Positions 33,781 to 46,474 of a DNA stretch of 64,000 nucleotides are shown one piece after another. The stretch comes from Oxyruncus cristatus (Eukaryota > Chordata > Aves > Passeriformes > Cotingidae). The stretch spans positions 1,121,573 through 1,185,572 of the forward strand of contig VXAY01004756.1 in NCBI GenBank assembly GCA_013399855.1, read 5' to 3'. The position numbers were made by a program, and so were the translations under genes. The notes below the pieces were generated by a model. That model ran no database searches. It saw only the letters and a program-made list of their open reading frames with translations, and was not told where the DNA came from. The number at the start of each line of letters is the position of its first letter. The first letter of the stretch is position 1.

Positions 33781-36385
33781 TGGAGGCTCTGTGAGACCCA
33801 CCATCGAGGATAACTCCATTAAACTCTGAATTTAGAGTTTACCTCCTTGATTTTGGAGGGCACTGTAGTCTAAACAACACTGTCCTTGACAGAGATAGGG
33901 CTTGCCATTCATTAAGATGAGCTTTGAACCAAGACCTCAATACAGGGTTTAACAGCCAAGTCCAGAATGACTTGGGGGGGGAATATTGCTACCTTGCACT
34001 TCATGGGGGCTTTTTGGGATCCCTTCACTCTCCAGCATCTGACTGACTTCTGGATGACCTGCTTACCTGGCATTTAGTGCCTCCATAACTGTCTTGTTAT
34101 GGAGGACTTCAATTTTTTGTGGAAATGCTGAAATACATTTTCACTTTTTAAATTTTATTTTGCATACTTAGTGATATTTCTGGTAATTTCTTTTTCCCCT
34201 AACACTTAAATCTTTAGCAGATTTTTTTAACACTTCTGACACATTACCAAATGAAAATTGATGATTTATTTTAAATGCGCACACACATATATATATATAT
34301 ATATGCCATAAAATAGGACTTTTCCAGTGTCACTTAGAGAAGAATCACTTTTTCCATGGAGGAAGGAGGAGGAGCTGCAGTTCAGAACAGTTCTCAGCTC
34401 TGTATGTTACTGCTGATTACTGACAAGCAGACAGAAAAGAGCATTTTTAGGACTAGGAACTTGCACTGTCCCATTGCTCCTACAGTGCATAAGCTAAAAA
34501 TTAAAACTATACTATTTGCCAACATTTTTCCCCCCCCTTTGAAATATGCTATTTGTCGAGTGTTGTATTAGCAAAAAATTCAGATATTCCTTTGACAGGA
34601 TGGAGTTTAAAGTCTCGGTGAAAGCATGAAGCCAAATGAGAGTCTTATCTGAATCCCTATGTAAAATGGGAGGGTTTATGACTGAGCTAATACTCAGTGT
34701 TGTGACTGAAGTTGCACAATGCAGCAGGGCTCAGGCAGAAGCTGATGACCTCTATTATGACACATCCAGTTTAGAACCAGATGAAATGTAGTAAAATGTA
34801 TTTAAAAATATTTAAGAAGCATATGTGGCTCCCAGAATCTGAAGTCCTGAATGCATATAGCCTCTATTTCTCCACCAAAAGATGAAGTCGGTAAATACAG
34901 TAACATCCTTTCTTTCCTCGAGCTGAGATGAATTTAAACTCTGAGCTTCATTTCCACAATTCAGTGTCCAATATGCAATCTGATCACACCTCCACTTTTG
35001 TGAGTTGGAGCCATGGCCTTAAATTAAATTACAAACCCTACATTGGACTGACATAAATCTGATTTTGGTCTGAACTTGAAGTGTTTGAAATACCAAATCA
35101 CTACTCCCTGATCCCTAATGAGAAGTAATCAAAGAATTTAACCAGCAGTACAAACACTTACACATCACTACAGATATAGCCAAATTGACTCAAAGTACTC
35201 TTTTTCTCTATGAAAAAATTGTGTGCAAATATACCTTACTGACAGTGGCTATTCCAATAGAATCACTAAAGAGGGAGGAAAAAAGCTCTTCTGGCTTAAT
35301 TCTGAAAAAAAGAATCCCAATTTTTTTTTTCTCTTTTTCCCTTCTAGAACTCTGTTTTTCCCTGTTATGCCCTGGGCCACACAAATAATAAAATACAATA
35401 AGAAATTCCCCAACCTGCCTGATTGTAACGTGGACAGTTGCTAACCTGGTGCCTCTGCCACAATCCAGATACCCATACATTGGCTGAGGTCCCCTTCTCC
35501 TGTCCGTTCCCAAAAAACTGGCTCGGCAGTTCAGCTCCCCAAACAATCCTGATTTATTTGACTACCAAAGTTCCCTGTTGTTTCCTTGCATTTTCCACAG
35601 CAGTTCAAATTATGGCAATTATGGTATTGTGTAGTAATGCATATGGTGGTACTCACACAGAATAAAAAAAGAGAACTAGGAATCAATAACGTTTGTATCC
35701 TTCTGAGGAGAAGCAGCACTAAAGCCTGCCCTGGTGGGATGTGAAAAGGTACATCCTGAATTTTAGCCTTAAGGTGATGTAAAGCGAAGGAAGCTGTCTT
35801 CTCTAATGAATTGAAGCCCTTGCCTTCTGGCCCTATGGAGAAGAGGATTTTTTTTCCTTTTCTTTCCTTTTTTTTTTTTTTTCTGTCCCTGCCTTTTTTG
35901 GGTGTAGATGTGAGAGAGAAAACAATTATTACTACTACTCTAGGTAATTTATTATTATTATTTTAAATTCCTGAGCAAATGGTGTATAATGCCAGCTGCT
36001 CTGGTAACTGTAGAGTGGGGTTTAGGATATTTAAATAAGGCACCAGACTTTAAGTCATTCTATGACTGCTGGAGCACAGTGTAAGAAGTAATTTTACACC
36101 TGATATTTAAGATAATCTGTCTACATCATGCATGTCATCTTTCTCCAGTGTGTATTTTACTGCCTAGGGAAGCTTTGTCTCTTCCCTTGGCTGGAAGCTC
36201 ATGTTCCCGCATCAGTAAAGTGCTGTGAGTTATGTTTTGTCTAATACACCTATTTAAAATGAACAGCCATCATGTGAGGGAAAAGTGATGGTGGATGACA
36301 TGAGTAACACTGCAGGTGCTGGCTGATAGATGCTCTTAAGGTCTCCTGTAAAAAATTGTGCTGGTAAAGCTACACCAGCAGTGAT
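33781..36385. other. Long non-coding stretch, no gene seen
   Basis: Single-copy DNA. It contains a (CA)n/(TA)n microsatellite (34278-34304), T-rich tracts at 35318-35340 and 35850-35885, and a short (ATT)n run at 35944-35962. The 112-codon minus-strand frame at 35208-35546 has a lysine-rich artefact from a T tract. Confidence 0.5.
34278..34304. repeat. (CA)n(TA)n compound microsatellite
   Basis: GCGCACACACA continues into about eight TA units. Alternating purine-pyrimidine throughout and likely length-variable. Confidence 0.88.
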
Positions 36386-36606
36386 CCTAGGAAGAAATTA
36401 TTCTCTGTGAGGGTGGGGACGCCCTGGCATAGGTTGCCTGTAGAAGCTGTGGCTGGCCCTGGATCCCTGGAAGTGTTCAAGGCCAGGGTGGACGAGGCTT
36501 GGAGCAGCCTGCGATAGTGGAAGGTGTCCCTGCCCATGGCAGGGGATGGAACAAGATGGGCTTTAAGGCCCTTTCCAAGCCAAACCATTCTGGGATTCTA
36601 TGATCC
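36386..36606 (+). mobile_element. CR1 LINE 3' fragment
   Basis: Matches the CR1 tail along its length: CCTAGGAAGAAATTATTCTC, 'tgagggtggggacgccctgg', 'ggaagtgttcaaggccaggg', 'gtggaaggtgtccctgccca' and the end ATTCTGGGATTCTATGA. Little eroded compared with the 13 kb copy, so probably a younger insertion. No ORF2 coding part remains. Confidence 0.94.
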
Positions 36607-39600
36607 TGTTGTATGCATACAATATGCACCAAGGGGAGCTTATAATAACTTCTGGTGGTGATGACTATTCTGTTTTCTACTCGGGGACATAGGCTGCCAT
36701 TTGTTAAAACATCATTTAAGTATTAGAGTAGCGCATGTAAGGTATTAAACATGGACTAGTTGTCTGGCTGCAGTGTCTTCCACAGACATGCAGTGCTTGT
36801 AGTGCCATTTTTAGCAGGATTTATCTTTGCCTCTGCTGTTAAATAGCAAGTTGCAGTGGCCAGTGTTGAATTTCAGAATTTACATGATGAATCATGAATT
36901 TTATGTCTCTCTTTGTAGCAAAGATGAGGCTCACACACCTTGATTTCACCCCCCCCACCCCCGCCCGATTGTCTATATAGATTTTCTCCTTGGCTGTTTG
37001 GCTGGAAGTTGGTAGGGGAATGACTATGCAGTTATAGATCCTGTGATTCAGGAGTTAAATTTACAGACTGCAGGCTTGTGAATCACAGTTACGGTGTGCA
37101 CGTAACTTTCCTTCAGTGCTTGCAAAATCTCAAGTCATGAGGCTCCAAAGGGAAAAGTTCAGAGAAAAAAGTTTCAGTTCCTTCTTTCTAGATGTCCTGG
37201 ATGCTGCCATCCAACTTCCCTTGAAAGAAAACTCATGGTCTTGTATTTTGGTGTGGCTGCTTTGTAACGACCTTGTTTTTGCAGAGGGTCAGCACACGTG
37301 ACTTACAGAATGTCCACTGTGCCTTGGAAGAGAAGGTATGCAGAGCTCTCTGTTCTGTACTGGGAGAGTTGTAGGAAATATGTCCCCTACTGAGTTGTCT
37401 GAGCTGGGGTAGGGCATTCAGATTCCTTTTAGCATCAGCTTTCTGAGGACTTCCAGGAAGAAACATGCTTTGGTCTTTGAGAGCAACTAGATGTCTAAAA
37501 ATACAAGTACATGCCAGCTGGGATTTTTGAGATATTATAGGTTTTGGCGCTAGAAAAACCCTTGATTTTTGAGTGTTCACCTGGAATTTAGCCCTAGAAA
37601 TCCAAAACTCAGACCCTTAAATTCTACGTCCTGCTGCCTCCTAACCTTTGAATAGTCCTTAAACTCCTTAGGTACGAAGTGTGTGTTGATAAATTGCAAG
37701 TGCTTCTGAGAACTCCAAAATTGCTCAAGCACAGCAAGCAACAAAAAGCAGAGCTTCCCCTGCCTCCCTCCATCATATCAGCCAGGCAGGGCTTCTCGGA
37801 AACCTTGACTGGGGTGAAGGGAAGCAGATGGAGGAGCGTAGGGAGGTTCAAGCCCTTCCTTCTCAAGCCCTTTCCTCTGTCTGGTGCGGCTGCTCCATAG
37901 TGAAGGATGTGCCTGTAAACTTGTGGGTTTGGAAAACTGTATGAAAGCACACCTGTGAGGAAGGAAAACCTTTTTCTGCTCCAGGTGATGCTTTACTTAA
38001 ATATTTGCAGGAACTAACACAGGGTGCTTCGTGCATGTTGAGCAGAGACAGCAGCACTCGAGGCACCACTCCTGTCTCTCCAGTTGGAAGCAGCTGTTTT
38101 ACCTTCTATAAAACTAAGTGTCTGATGTATTTGCAGACAGAATTGGTGAATACATAAAAGTGAGATCTGTCTGATGTCAGCTTTCACAACTGCAGCTCTT
38201 GGACCTCCTCTGACCTCCTGAAGACCCAGTCTTTTCCACACATTTCCTCATATTTGCAGTAGTGTGCTGACACTTAAGTGGAGATGGAGACCTAAGGAGA
38301 GGAAATAGGAGTTACATTGACCATGAAAGTAGTAAAATTTGGCCCTCTAAGCATTTCCTGGTGCTTTTTTCACAGCTCTTCCTTTCTGAAGATGAACTGA
38401 GAAGACCTCAAATGACAAGAAAATTAGGGATTGGGTAATCAAGTTCATGTCACATTCTTTCTTTTGATTTCTGTACATGTATAAGCTCATCTGTATGTGA
38501 AATTAGTCTGGTAGCTCTGGACAAGTACCCCTTGCAAAATAGTCCCACAACAGTCCCACAAGTTTAGCTGCTAATTGTTAATGAGAGGTGAAGGAATGAA
38601 GAACACTTTTGCATAGACCAGCGAGGATAAAAGTTTTTTATAGGGAATTTTCTGCTGTTGCAGTTCTGCTCTGGGCATACATAGGGAGATTTTTCTCTTT
38701 AATGTTCATAGCAAGTTTCCTGATTAACAAGGAGACTCCATTTAGGAGAGCTGGGGGGTGGAGGAGAAATGAAAATGAGGAAGTTCTTAGTACAGTACCA
38801 GAAAAAAAAAGCGCATATTAACGATAATTGAAACTCACCTCCGTGAGGGCAGTGAATCATCAGAAACAGCCTGTGGAAAACAAGGTTGTGCAACCTTGAC
38901 CAGTGTGTGTCACTGACTGGTGGAATTTTTAGAAAAGCAGCAGTTTGGGCTCATCACTGTGGTTCGTGATTGCACACACCTGTTCGGCCCAGGGGTTTTG
39001 CAACCAAATTAAAAAAAAAAAAAAGGAAGCTGAACTTGCTGCTTCTCCTGAGCAGTGCAAAAAAGCAGAAAACCACAGCTGTTCTAGCTGTTAACAGATA
39101 TCAGCAGTGCACCTCCTGTTACATAATTGAGGATAACGTTTTTGAAGCATATGGGCTGAAGGTATTGTAAGCTCATTAAAGCTTGAGGTGGGAAACACTC
39201 TAGCACATTTCTAGGTTTGATATCTTTAACAAATGTTTACAATTAGAGCTCCTATAAGCAGTTTATTAAATAATAAATGAAGGAAAAGCTTGACAAAGCA
39301 GCAGAAAGGCAGGAATTTATGCACAGTGACATGGGTGTTGCAAATGGAATTGTGTAACATTGCCGCCCATTGATATGATAACTGGTCACTTTGGGTGGCT
39401 TGAGATTCAGGATGCAGTCTTATTGTCTCATGTGTAATCTGAGAGAAATTTTCGGTTTTCAGAAATCCCCAGGATGTGTTTTTCTGGAGTTACTACCTGC
39501 TGTTTGCCAACTTCCAGCATCTGACTAAGAAAAGCTGTGGAAAATTAGATGGTTACAAAGTGGATCTTGACAGCCTCTATAGTTCTACTAATCTTACCAT

Positions 39601-41439
39601 TAAGAGGAAAGAGGACAGAGGTGGTTCTTGCTGTAATTGCACTTGCACTAATAGTGCACAGATGGATTTGGCCCATTTCTGAAAGCTTGTCAAAAAAATT
39701 AATTAATGTGACGACTCTTGGAAGTTGAACATAGGTGGTTAAGTGCTGAAAACAGCTCTTGGTTTCAGGGATGCAGGTTTCTGATGTTGTAGAGTCATTT
39801 TATTGATTCAGGAGACTCCACTGGCTGTGGAGGGTGCACCCCTGGCTATGAGTCAGCAGTTCAAAACCAAGTCAGATCAGGGAATGAATCTGGGCAGGGT
39901 GCCACAACCTAGAGATTGGGAAATACTTAGTCCATGAGTTTTCTACGGAACCTAGCAGTGGAGTTACCAGCTAAAGTCAGAGAAACGTGATCTTGTTCTC
40001 TCAGAAGCGATGAAGTTTGCCAGGCGACTTTTGATATCATTTTTATTGTCCTAATGCAGAATCATAAGTGATTCAGTGTTTACAGGGAAGTAGTTAACAC
40101 ATCCCGCAGTTTTCAGGGAATGTTGTCGGTCCAGGCAAGGCTGAAGGCAACAGGCTTCATCCTGCTCTCTGTCCTCACAGACCTCTTACTAGGGTGGTCC
40201 TACATGGCCTTGATACCAAGTGGACTAGAGAAGCAAGGTGTGTAAGCCAACAGAGCAGTGGGTTAGTGCAAATCCAAGTCTGTGTTGCCCCGTGCCCTGC
40301 TCTCCTCCCATGACACCATTCAGCACACACAGCACAGTGATTAGAATTCATTGTCATTGTTTGCTTTCAATGGCAGAGGAAAGTTGGTTTGTTTAATCTG
40401 TACTTCGTTTGCTTGGCATCAAAGTGACAAGAGGGCTGTTGGCTGGCACAACGCACGGCATATAGAAAACACGTTCTTGATGGTTTATTGTTAAGGACCA
40501 AGATTTTCTTCTGTGATTAAAACTTGGCTTAAGGCTTGGCTTGTTGCTGGCTGGCACATTCCCACAGCATGAGATGTGGGCTATCCTAAAAAACAGTTAT
40601 CTGGGCCTCTTGAATAAAACACAAGCTTGTTGATGAACATCACGACGATTTTGCAGCGCAGCTATAGCTCCAAAAATTGTAACTTAAGCAGCAGGCATAG
40701 AAAAAAAAAAAATAAAAGAGAAGAGAAAAGTCCAGGATGTGACATCCTTTCATAACTGATCCAAATTTTGCTGAGGTCAGAATTTCATCCTTGTTGTTCT
40801 GAGGAATCTCAGAGCAGGACCTGACCCTCAGGTGCTGCCTACTTGCTTTCACAGGTGATCCAAAGGGAGCAGGATGTTGTCTGTTATGTATGAACTATGT
40901 AAAAACTCTGCTATATTTATCCAGTAGCACACGGAAACTGGAGACCTACTTTCCATCTGTCTGTTTTTTTGCCAAATCCTCAACATGATTAAGAATTTTT
41001 TTTTTTTTAATGCAATCAGATGCTCTTTAGAAACAGGAACGTGTTTGAAGGCTCTCCATACTAGAGAACTTCTGTGAAGCTACGTCCTTGTTTTTATTTC
41101 TTTTTTTCTCCTACTTTGCTTACAGTCAAGATTTTAAAATTGTGCATTGCATATTTTTACTCTTCAAACTATTTGGGAAATACCATGTTCTCGAGAAATA
41201 AATGGGAAGTTATTGACTTGGCTAGGGACTTGCTAACTATTTAACTATTCAACTTGCTTGCTTTCAGGAAGCACATAGATCACTCTAGATGCAACAAATA
41301 TTTGAAATGAGTTCAAGCTATTCATTAGTTTTTTGTCTGTATGAGTTTTCGGAACTGTAACTTCAGTGCAGTTAGAAGTTAACCTGGTCCTTTTGTTTTA
41401 ATATCAATCCAAAGCAGTACAGAACAACTATTTGTAAAG
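36607..41439. other. Long non-coding stretch, no gene seen
   Basis: 4.8 kb with no recognised gene. A C8-A-C5-G-C3 run at 36949-36966 could form a G-quadruplex on the minus strand. A short stretch at about 38307-38350 (AGGAGTTACATTGACCATG ... AAATTTGGCCCTC) resembles the old amniote repeat. Poly-A occurs at about 39010-39023. Confidence 0.5.
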
Positions 41440-41682
41440 CCACTAAAAAACCAAAAAACCCCAAAAACTACCAAAAAACCCCCAAAACAAAACAAACCCA
41501 ACCCTCCCTCCCCCCCCCCNNNNNNNNNNNNNNNNNNNNNNNNNNNNNNNNNNNNNNNNNNNNNNNNNNNNNNNNNNNNNNNNNNNNNNNNNNNNNNNNN
41601 NNNNNNNNNNNNNNNNNNNNNNNNNNNNNNNNNNNNNNNNNNNNNNNNNNNNNNNNNNNNNNNNNNCCCCCAAAAAAAAAAG
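41440..41682. repeat. C/A-rich tract with 147-base assembly gap
   Basis: A C/A-only tract precedes 147 Ns (41520-41666) and C5-A10 follows them. Immediately before the gap, CCC-AA-CCC-T-CCC-T-C10 (41497-41519) gives four G-runs with 1-2 base loops on the minus strand, a textbook G-quadruplex motif. The true gap length is not knowable from this sequence. The glycine- or proline-rich frames across it are artefacts. Confidence 0.9.
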
Positions 41683-44600
41683 CCAACCCAATGCAAATAA
41701 TATTCTGATTGCTTTGGCAAATCCCTGGTATTCATAACAATTAAGAATATCAAGTTCGTATGTGACATTACATTATGAGTCAAGAATAGCTGAAAAGGAA
41801 GGATTTGATGGGGGTAATAGATCATCTATGGAATATTTGTGAAAATTTGGCCGTGGGTACATGGAGTTTTGCATGCCATCTGAACCCTGCTCTGAGTCAA
41901 GTTGCACAATCAAATTTCTTGGAGAAATCTTTATAAAATTGATCTGACTGGTCATTTGCTTGAGAGCCACATTCCCAAACTTGTTTTGTTGCCCAAATTG
42001 TAGGTGGTGTGGGAGTTGTTTCTGTTTTATTCAGCTTGCTTTGATTATCCCCAGGGTATGGGGAGGGATGTTAAACATTTTGTTTTAATCAAGGTGTCTC
42101 TCTCACACATATCCCTATCAGCATGGGTAACACCAGGACACAAATTTATTCTGGAGGAGAGTCAAAAAAATGAATGTCAGTGTCCGTGAAAAATGAGCAC
42201 TGGATCTCCTGCTAATTAGGCTAGTTCAGACTAGTTAAGCATATTTCTGAATCCAAATTTATTTGAATTTGTGAATGCATTTCCTTCTAAGATGCTCTGT
42301 GTGATGCCTTCATGACGTTAGAGTGTTTTGGAAGGGGTGGATGTTTGACCTGTTTTTCAGAGAATGCATCTGTTCACTCAAATTGGAAAATGCTTAATAT
42401 ATACTTTTTTACTAGAGGAAGACAAGAGGAGAGGTGGTTTTGACTGGTAATGGAAAAGTCAAACTATTAAAATATTTTGAGCTCTATGTAAACATGTAGA
42501 ATAACTGTACATGGAGGTTTTTATTAGTGAAATAGTCCTCCCTTCATTAAAACACTTTACTAGAAAAGCAGAGGGCAAAATTCACTCGGCATTTTAATTA
42601 TCCCAAGTTTTCTGTGAAACCTCTCATCTTGTGGTGTGGGTGTTTTCTTTAATAACCTCCCAAATACCTGTAAGGTTTGAAAGTGGTGAAACTCCCTGTA
42701 GGGTTACAGAAATCCATTCCAGCCTCACCTTTGGAAGTGAAAGGTCAGTGCAAAAACATTGACTTTTCATGCATGCAGTAACTGAGACTTTTGCCTCCTT
42801 GTTACTGTTTCTCACTTTGGAACTGGCTCATCCACTTAATTCCATGGGAGTGGAGCACTCCCGCTTAAATGAGGGATACTCAGGGAAAATATATATTATT
42901 CTATATTAATATGTATTACCTGAGTGAGGCATATTCACAACATCTTCAAACCGTGCAATGCTGTATGTGCCACATTTCCGGCAGAAGCCAAGGGCAGAGA
43001 GGAATTAATAATTTCGGAAAACTAGATTGCAAATATTTAGGGCCAGATATCCACAGTAAAGAAAAACTCAGCCCTTATTTTTCAGCTACACGTTTCCCAG
43101 GCTTATTAAAAGGAGCAACTCTGTTCTTTTTCTTGAAGAATATTTTAAACCCTTGGAAATCCTTTATGGAAAGATACTGTTTAATAGTGAAATACTGGCA
43201 ATTCCTGAAAATTCAGGGCTGTGGGAGAGTCGCTGCCCGTTATCTGGCTAATCTGGGCAAACTGTCACACTGTTCTTTTAATAGGTGTATTTGTGAAACC
43301 AGAATAAGCCTTGCGTGATCACTGGTGATGATACACGATACCCAGTTTCACAGCAAACTGTGACACTGGAGGATTGAAACAATTTTTTTTTTTCCTGAGT
43401 TGTACTGAGATTCTCACGAATCATCCTTTTGTCTGTCCCCAAAACGTGGGTGCCATTGCCTTGGTGCCGAACACTGCTGCGACTGTGTAGTCTCTGTTTC
43501 TCTATGAGAAGACAGAAACCATCTGGTCTGAAACACAGCCCCCTTTGAAAATACATATCCCATTATGTTAACTCTGAGACAGACTGAGCAGCTCTGCCTC
43601 TGAACAGGAGATGGTATCTTAATATGTAGAAGACTTTTTTTTTCTTGAAATACTTCCCCCCCCCCCTCCTTTTACAGGGGGGACGAAGAAAAACGTCAAG
43701 AATATTTTTAATTGTTATGACTTTTTTGTCCTGAGTCCATCTTGCAAAAGAACTTTCTCCCAAGGACACCATGCTTGCAGGATGACTTATTCCCTTGTCT
43801 TGCTGCGGGTCCCCTGCGATGCCCTGGGGACTGCGCTCCAATGTGCCGGGAAATAACCCAATCCCTTTGCAACCTCCAGTTTGGCCCCTTTGTCTTCTTG
43901 TCTGTGGCAGGCAGCTCAGGCACATGAGGGGGCAGCAGGCTGTGTGGCTTTTGGCCACCTGTACACTCTTCCTCTTTCTCTCCCTCCTCCTCCCCCCGGC
44001 ATCACTCCCGAGGTCCTTGTTGCTCGAGTCCGTTTGCCTCTCTTATCAGCAAAGCCACTGTGCTGCAAGAGACCTGGCCCAGGCACCTTCTGCAGCCCCG
44101 TGCTTTGAGAAAAGGTCAAACAGGCAACTAATCTGATTTGGTTCCTATTCAGCACTTGGAAGTCCTTCTGCAAGGAAAGGCGGGGGGGGGTGTGAGGCGT
44201 GTGGATGGCGGAGGGGGAAGGTCCATGGGCCCTGTGATGCTGCAGCAAGCCTGGCTCTCTCGGGCAGGGAAATGTTCACTTGTGATTTACAGCAGCTTAG
44301 ATTTGTTTTGTTCCACCACTTCTCCTTTTCCTGGCTGGTATTCATAGGACTAGCAAGTTATGTTGGTTAAAAAAAAAAAAAAAATAAATATCCTCCCCAC
44401 AATGTTCTCCAACTCCCCTTTAGCAAGACAGAGACCCAAATGACTGTGCAAAGGTTGCTAAATGCAAATTCAGTGATATAATTAGGGTATTGCTATTGTT
44501 TTCCACTTTTAAAAAAAGCCTAGGTTGGGTGGTTTTGTTTTGGTTTTTTTTTTTTTTTTTTTTTACACTTATTTGCCTTTTTGGTCTAAAGGTGCAGGTT

Positions 44601-44829
44601 TTGTTTAGCTTCTGCAACAGGCCTTCTGATGACAGCAGATTTGTGAGCTGGGTTTGATAAATCGGTCGCTGTGCTGCTTGGGAAGCTGATGTTCTCGGAT
44701 GTGCAGAGCTTTAAAAAAAGCCCTTACAACCCAACAAGCACAACAACTTAAACCCCTCATTTTGAGCCCTTCATTTGGTTATGACAGGCAGCTCAAGAGC
44801 AGCACTCGTGGCTCTTCCCTCTGAGGATG
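41683..44829. other. Long non-coding stretch, no gene seen
   Basis: Single-copy DNA. A C11 run is followed ten bases later by G6 (43656-43682), a possible hairpin. Nine Gs occur at 44182-44190, poly-A near 44370-44384, and 21 Ts at 44544-44564. The 149-codon plus-strand frame at 42869-43318 lies in AT-rich DNA with no recognisable domain. Frames at 43.6-44.3 kb overlap on both strands. Confidence 0.5.
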
Positions 44830-45215
44830 TGAAGTGCAGGCAGCCAGGAACATATACGAGGTAACCATTATGTTTAAGTCAACACAAGAACATGCCAGGA
44901 ATGTTGCTGATGCTTTAAGAATGCACCTAATTAAATTAAAAGTAGTTCTGTGGGTATTATTCGCTAACCTGATCCCGAGAGCAATTGCTGTTTTCTTTTT
45001 AAAGGAGATAAAAACAAAGCAGAGCTGCTCTGTTTAGGTGGGAGAGCTGCCTGATTTTTCAGTGCAGGTAAGGTAGATTAATAACAGACCACTCATAAGA
45101 AGGTTTCAGATCTTACTGTCAGAGGGTAATAATTAATGATCAAATGTTAATGGAGATGCTGGGCTGTTGATGCCATTAATTCAGCTCAGTGGAGCCAGTC
45201 CTGCCCAGGACCTGC
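44830..45215. other. Candidate conserved non-coding element
   Basis: About 380 repeat-free bases with closely spaced homeodomain and bHLH-like words (GCACCTAATTAAATTAAAAG, GGTAATAATTAATGATCAAA, GCCATTAATTCAGCTCAG, CGCTTAATTATTCC). It contains no homopolymer over about five bases. One of the strongest enhancer-like stretches here on motif texture; alignment is needed to confirm. Confidence 0.4.
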
Positions 45216-45324
45216 CACAGCTGTCATTGCATTCGCTTAATTATTCCAGTGCCTTCAGGCTCTTTTTCCCTTTTTCCTGCTAACTGCAGGACAGTATGTT
45301 TTCACTGAAGCAGAATTATGGAGA

Positions 45325-45372
45325 ACGCCCCGATTCCCGGGCACTGCCCGGCCGGCTCCGCGCGCAGACCTA
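45325..45372. promoter_or_regulatory. CpG micro-cluster with palindrome
   Basis: Eight or so CpGs in under 50 bases, inside AT-rich DNA. It includes CCGGGCA-C-TGCCCGG (45337-45351), an odd-length perfect palindrome of AP-2-like GCC/GGC halves, followed by GGCCGGCTCCGCGCGC. It sits just 3' of the 44.83-45.2 kb enhancer-like stretch. Too small for a canonical CpG island. Confidence 0.4.
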
Positions 45373-45587
45373 CAGGCAACAGAGACGACCACAAAGTCAA
45401 ACAAATAACCTCTCTCCTCCCCTCCACCAAGTCAAGCTGTATCCAGAAAGAAGTGGGATGGTTAAAAATAGCTGGGAAGAGCTCAGGGTGGGAGGGCAGC
45501 AGTGCTGGGGGAGCCTCAGCATCACTGCCTGGGTCCATCGTCAGGGATCTCCCCCTAGGCTTTGGGATCTGAAGCGCTGTCCATACT

Positions 45588-45670
45588 GGTACTTAATTTC
45601 TATATTTCTATAGTTTCTAGGTACTAGCTAGGAACTAACAGGTACTATTTACAGGTACTAGTTACTAATC
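45588..45670. repeat. GGTACT-rich short imperfect repeat
   Basis: GGTACT occurs at 45588, 45620, 45641 and 45654, with variants such as GGAACTA and GTTACTA between. The palindromic words GGTACTAGCTAGGAAC and GGTACTAGTTACTA recur with irregular 13-32 base spacing. It looks like a young, irregularly expanded motif. Confidence 0.55.
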
Positions 45671-46112
45671 CTCAGAGCAACAGTCAAGGCCAGACAATCT
45701 CGGACTAAGGATGAAAATCTGATTGGTTAGAAGGATGTTATTATCAGACTTGAGGATGGAGAAACTGGAGTTTTCCAGGTTTACCTCTGCACAGTCCTGC
45801 TGAAACTTGAGAAAAATCATAATCCAATGTTTCAAAAAATTTTTCAAACCCTCTCTTTAGTGTCTCACCTCTTTTTTCTGATGCAAAATCCCCTGATATT
45901 TCTCCCAATTCTTCTTCTTAATTCTCCCAATTATTTCAATTGCCCTGCCTTTACCACCCCCGGAAAAAAAAAAAAAAAAGGAATGAAAAAAAAAGAAAAG
46001 TTTTTTGTTTGTTTTTTTTTTTCCAGTTTTGAGCAGTGCTACATTTTAAAACCAGTCCAGTGTGTCTTGAACTGCGAGGCTGGAATGCTTCTTGACTCGC
46101 TTCCAAACTGAA
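45671..46112. other. Non-coding stretch, no gene seen
   Basis: Single-copy AT-rich DNA with A-rich (45965-45998) and T-rich (46001-46022) tracts just upstream of the tandem repeat. Confidence 0.45.
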
Positions 46113-46470
46113 GTGCTTAAAAAAATGTGAAGCACTACAACAATTTTAAATCACTCTATACACTGCACATGGTGATTTAAAATAATTGAAGCTCTTCAAA
46201 TTTTTATATGCCCTTGAATTTGGAAGTGATCAAGGTTCTGAGCATGTGCAATACACAATGATTTAAAATTATTAGAGCTCTTCAAATTTATCATAAGTGT
46301 TTCAGCTTGAAAGTGATAGGGAATCTGGACTTCAGCAGTGTAAAGTGATTTAAAATTATCAGAGCACTACAGATGTTTTATAGGTGCTTTAATTTGGAAC
46401 TGATCTTGGTTCTGGACTATAGCAATGTATAGCATATTACTTTTAAAATCACTGAAGCGGTTTCATATTT
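46113..46470. repeat. Decayed tandem repeat, ~87-bp period
   Basis: Units start at 46172, 46258, 46345 and about 46434, with GTGATTTAAAATTATTAGAG-type heads followed by CTCTTCAAATTT-type and GGTTCTGGACTATAGCA-type segments. Spacings are 86, 87 and about 89. A shorter first unit (from about 46113) lacks roughly 28 bases. Copies differ at many positions, so the array is old. I do not recognise the unit as any known satellite or mobile element. Confidence 0.75.
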
Positions 46471-46474
46471 TTCC

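Noticed and set aside
41379..41825. 148-codon minus-strand frame across the gap
   Set aside because: About 50 codons are Ns and the rest is a glycine/phenylalanine reading of a C/A-rich tract.
43563..44248. Overlapping 110-131 codon frames on both strands
   Set aside because: Mutually overlapping, with no family resemblance, and they pass through C- and G-runs. Treated as chance frames in GC-richer DNA.
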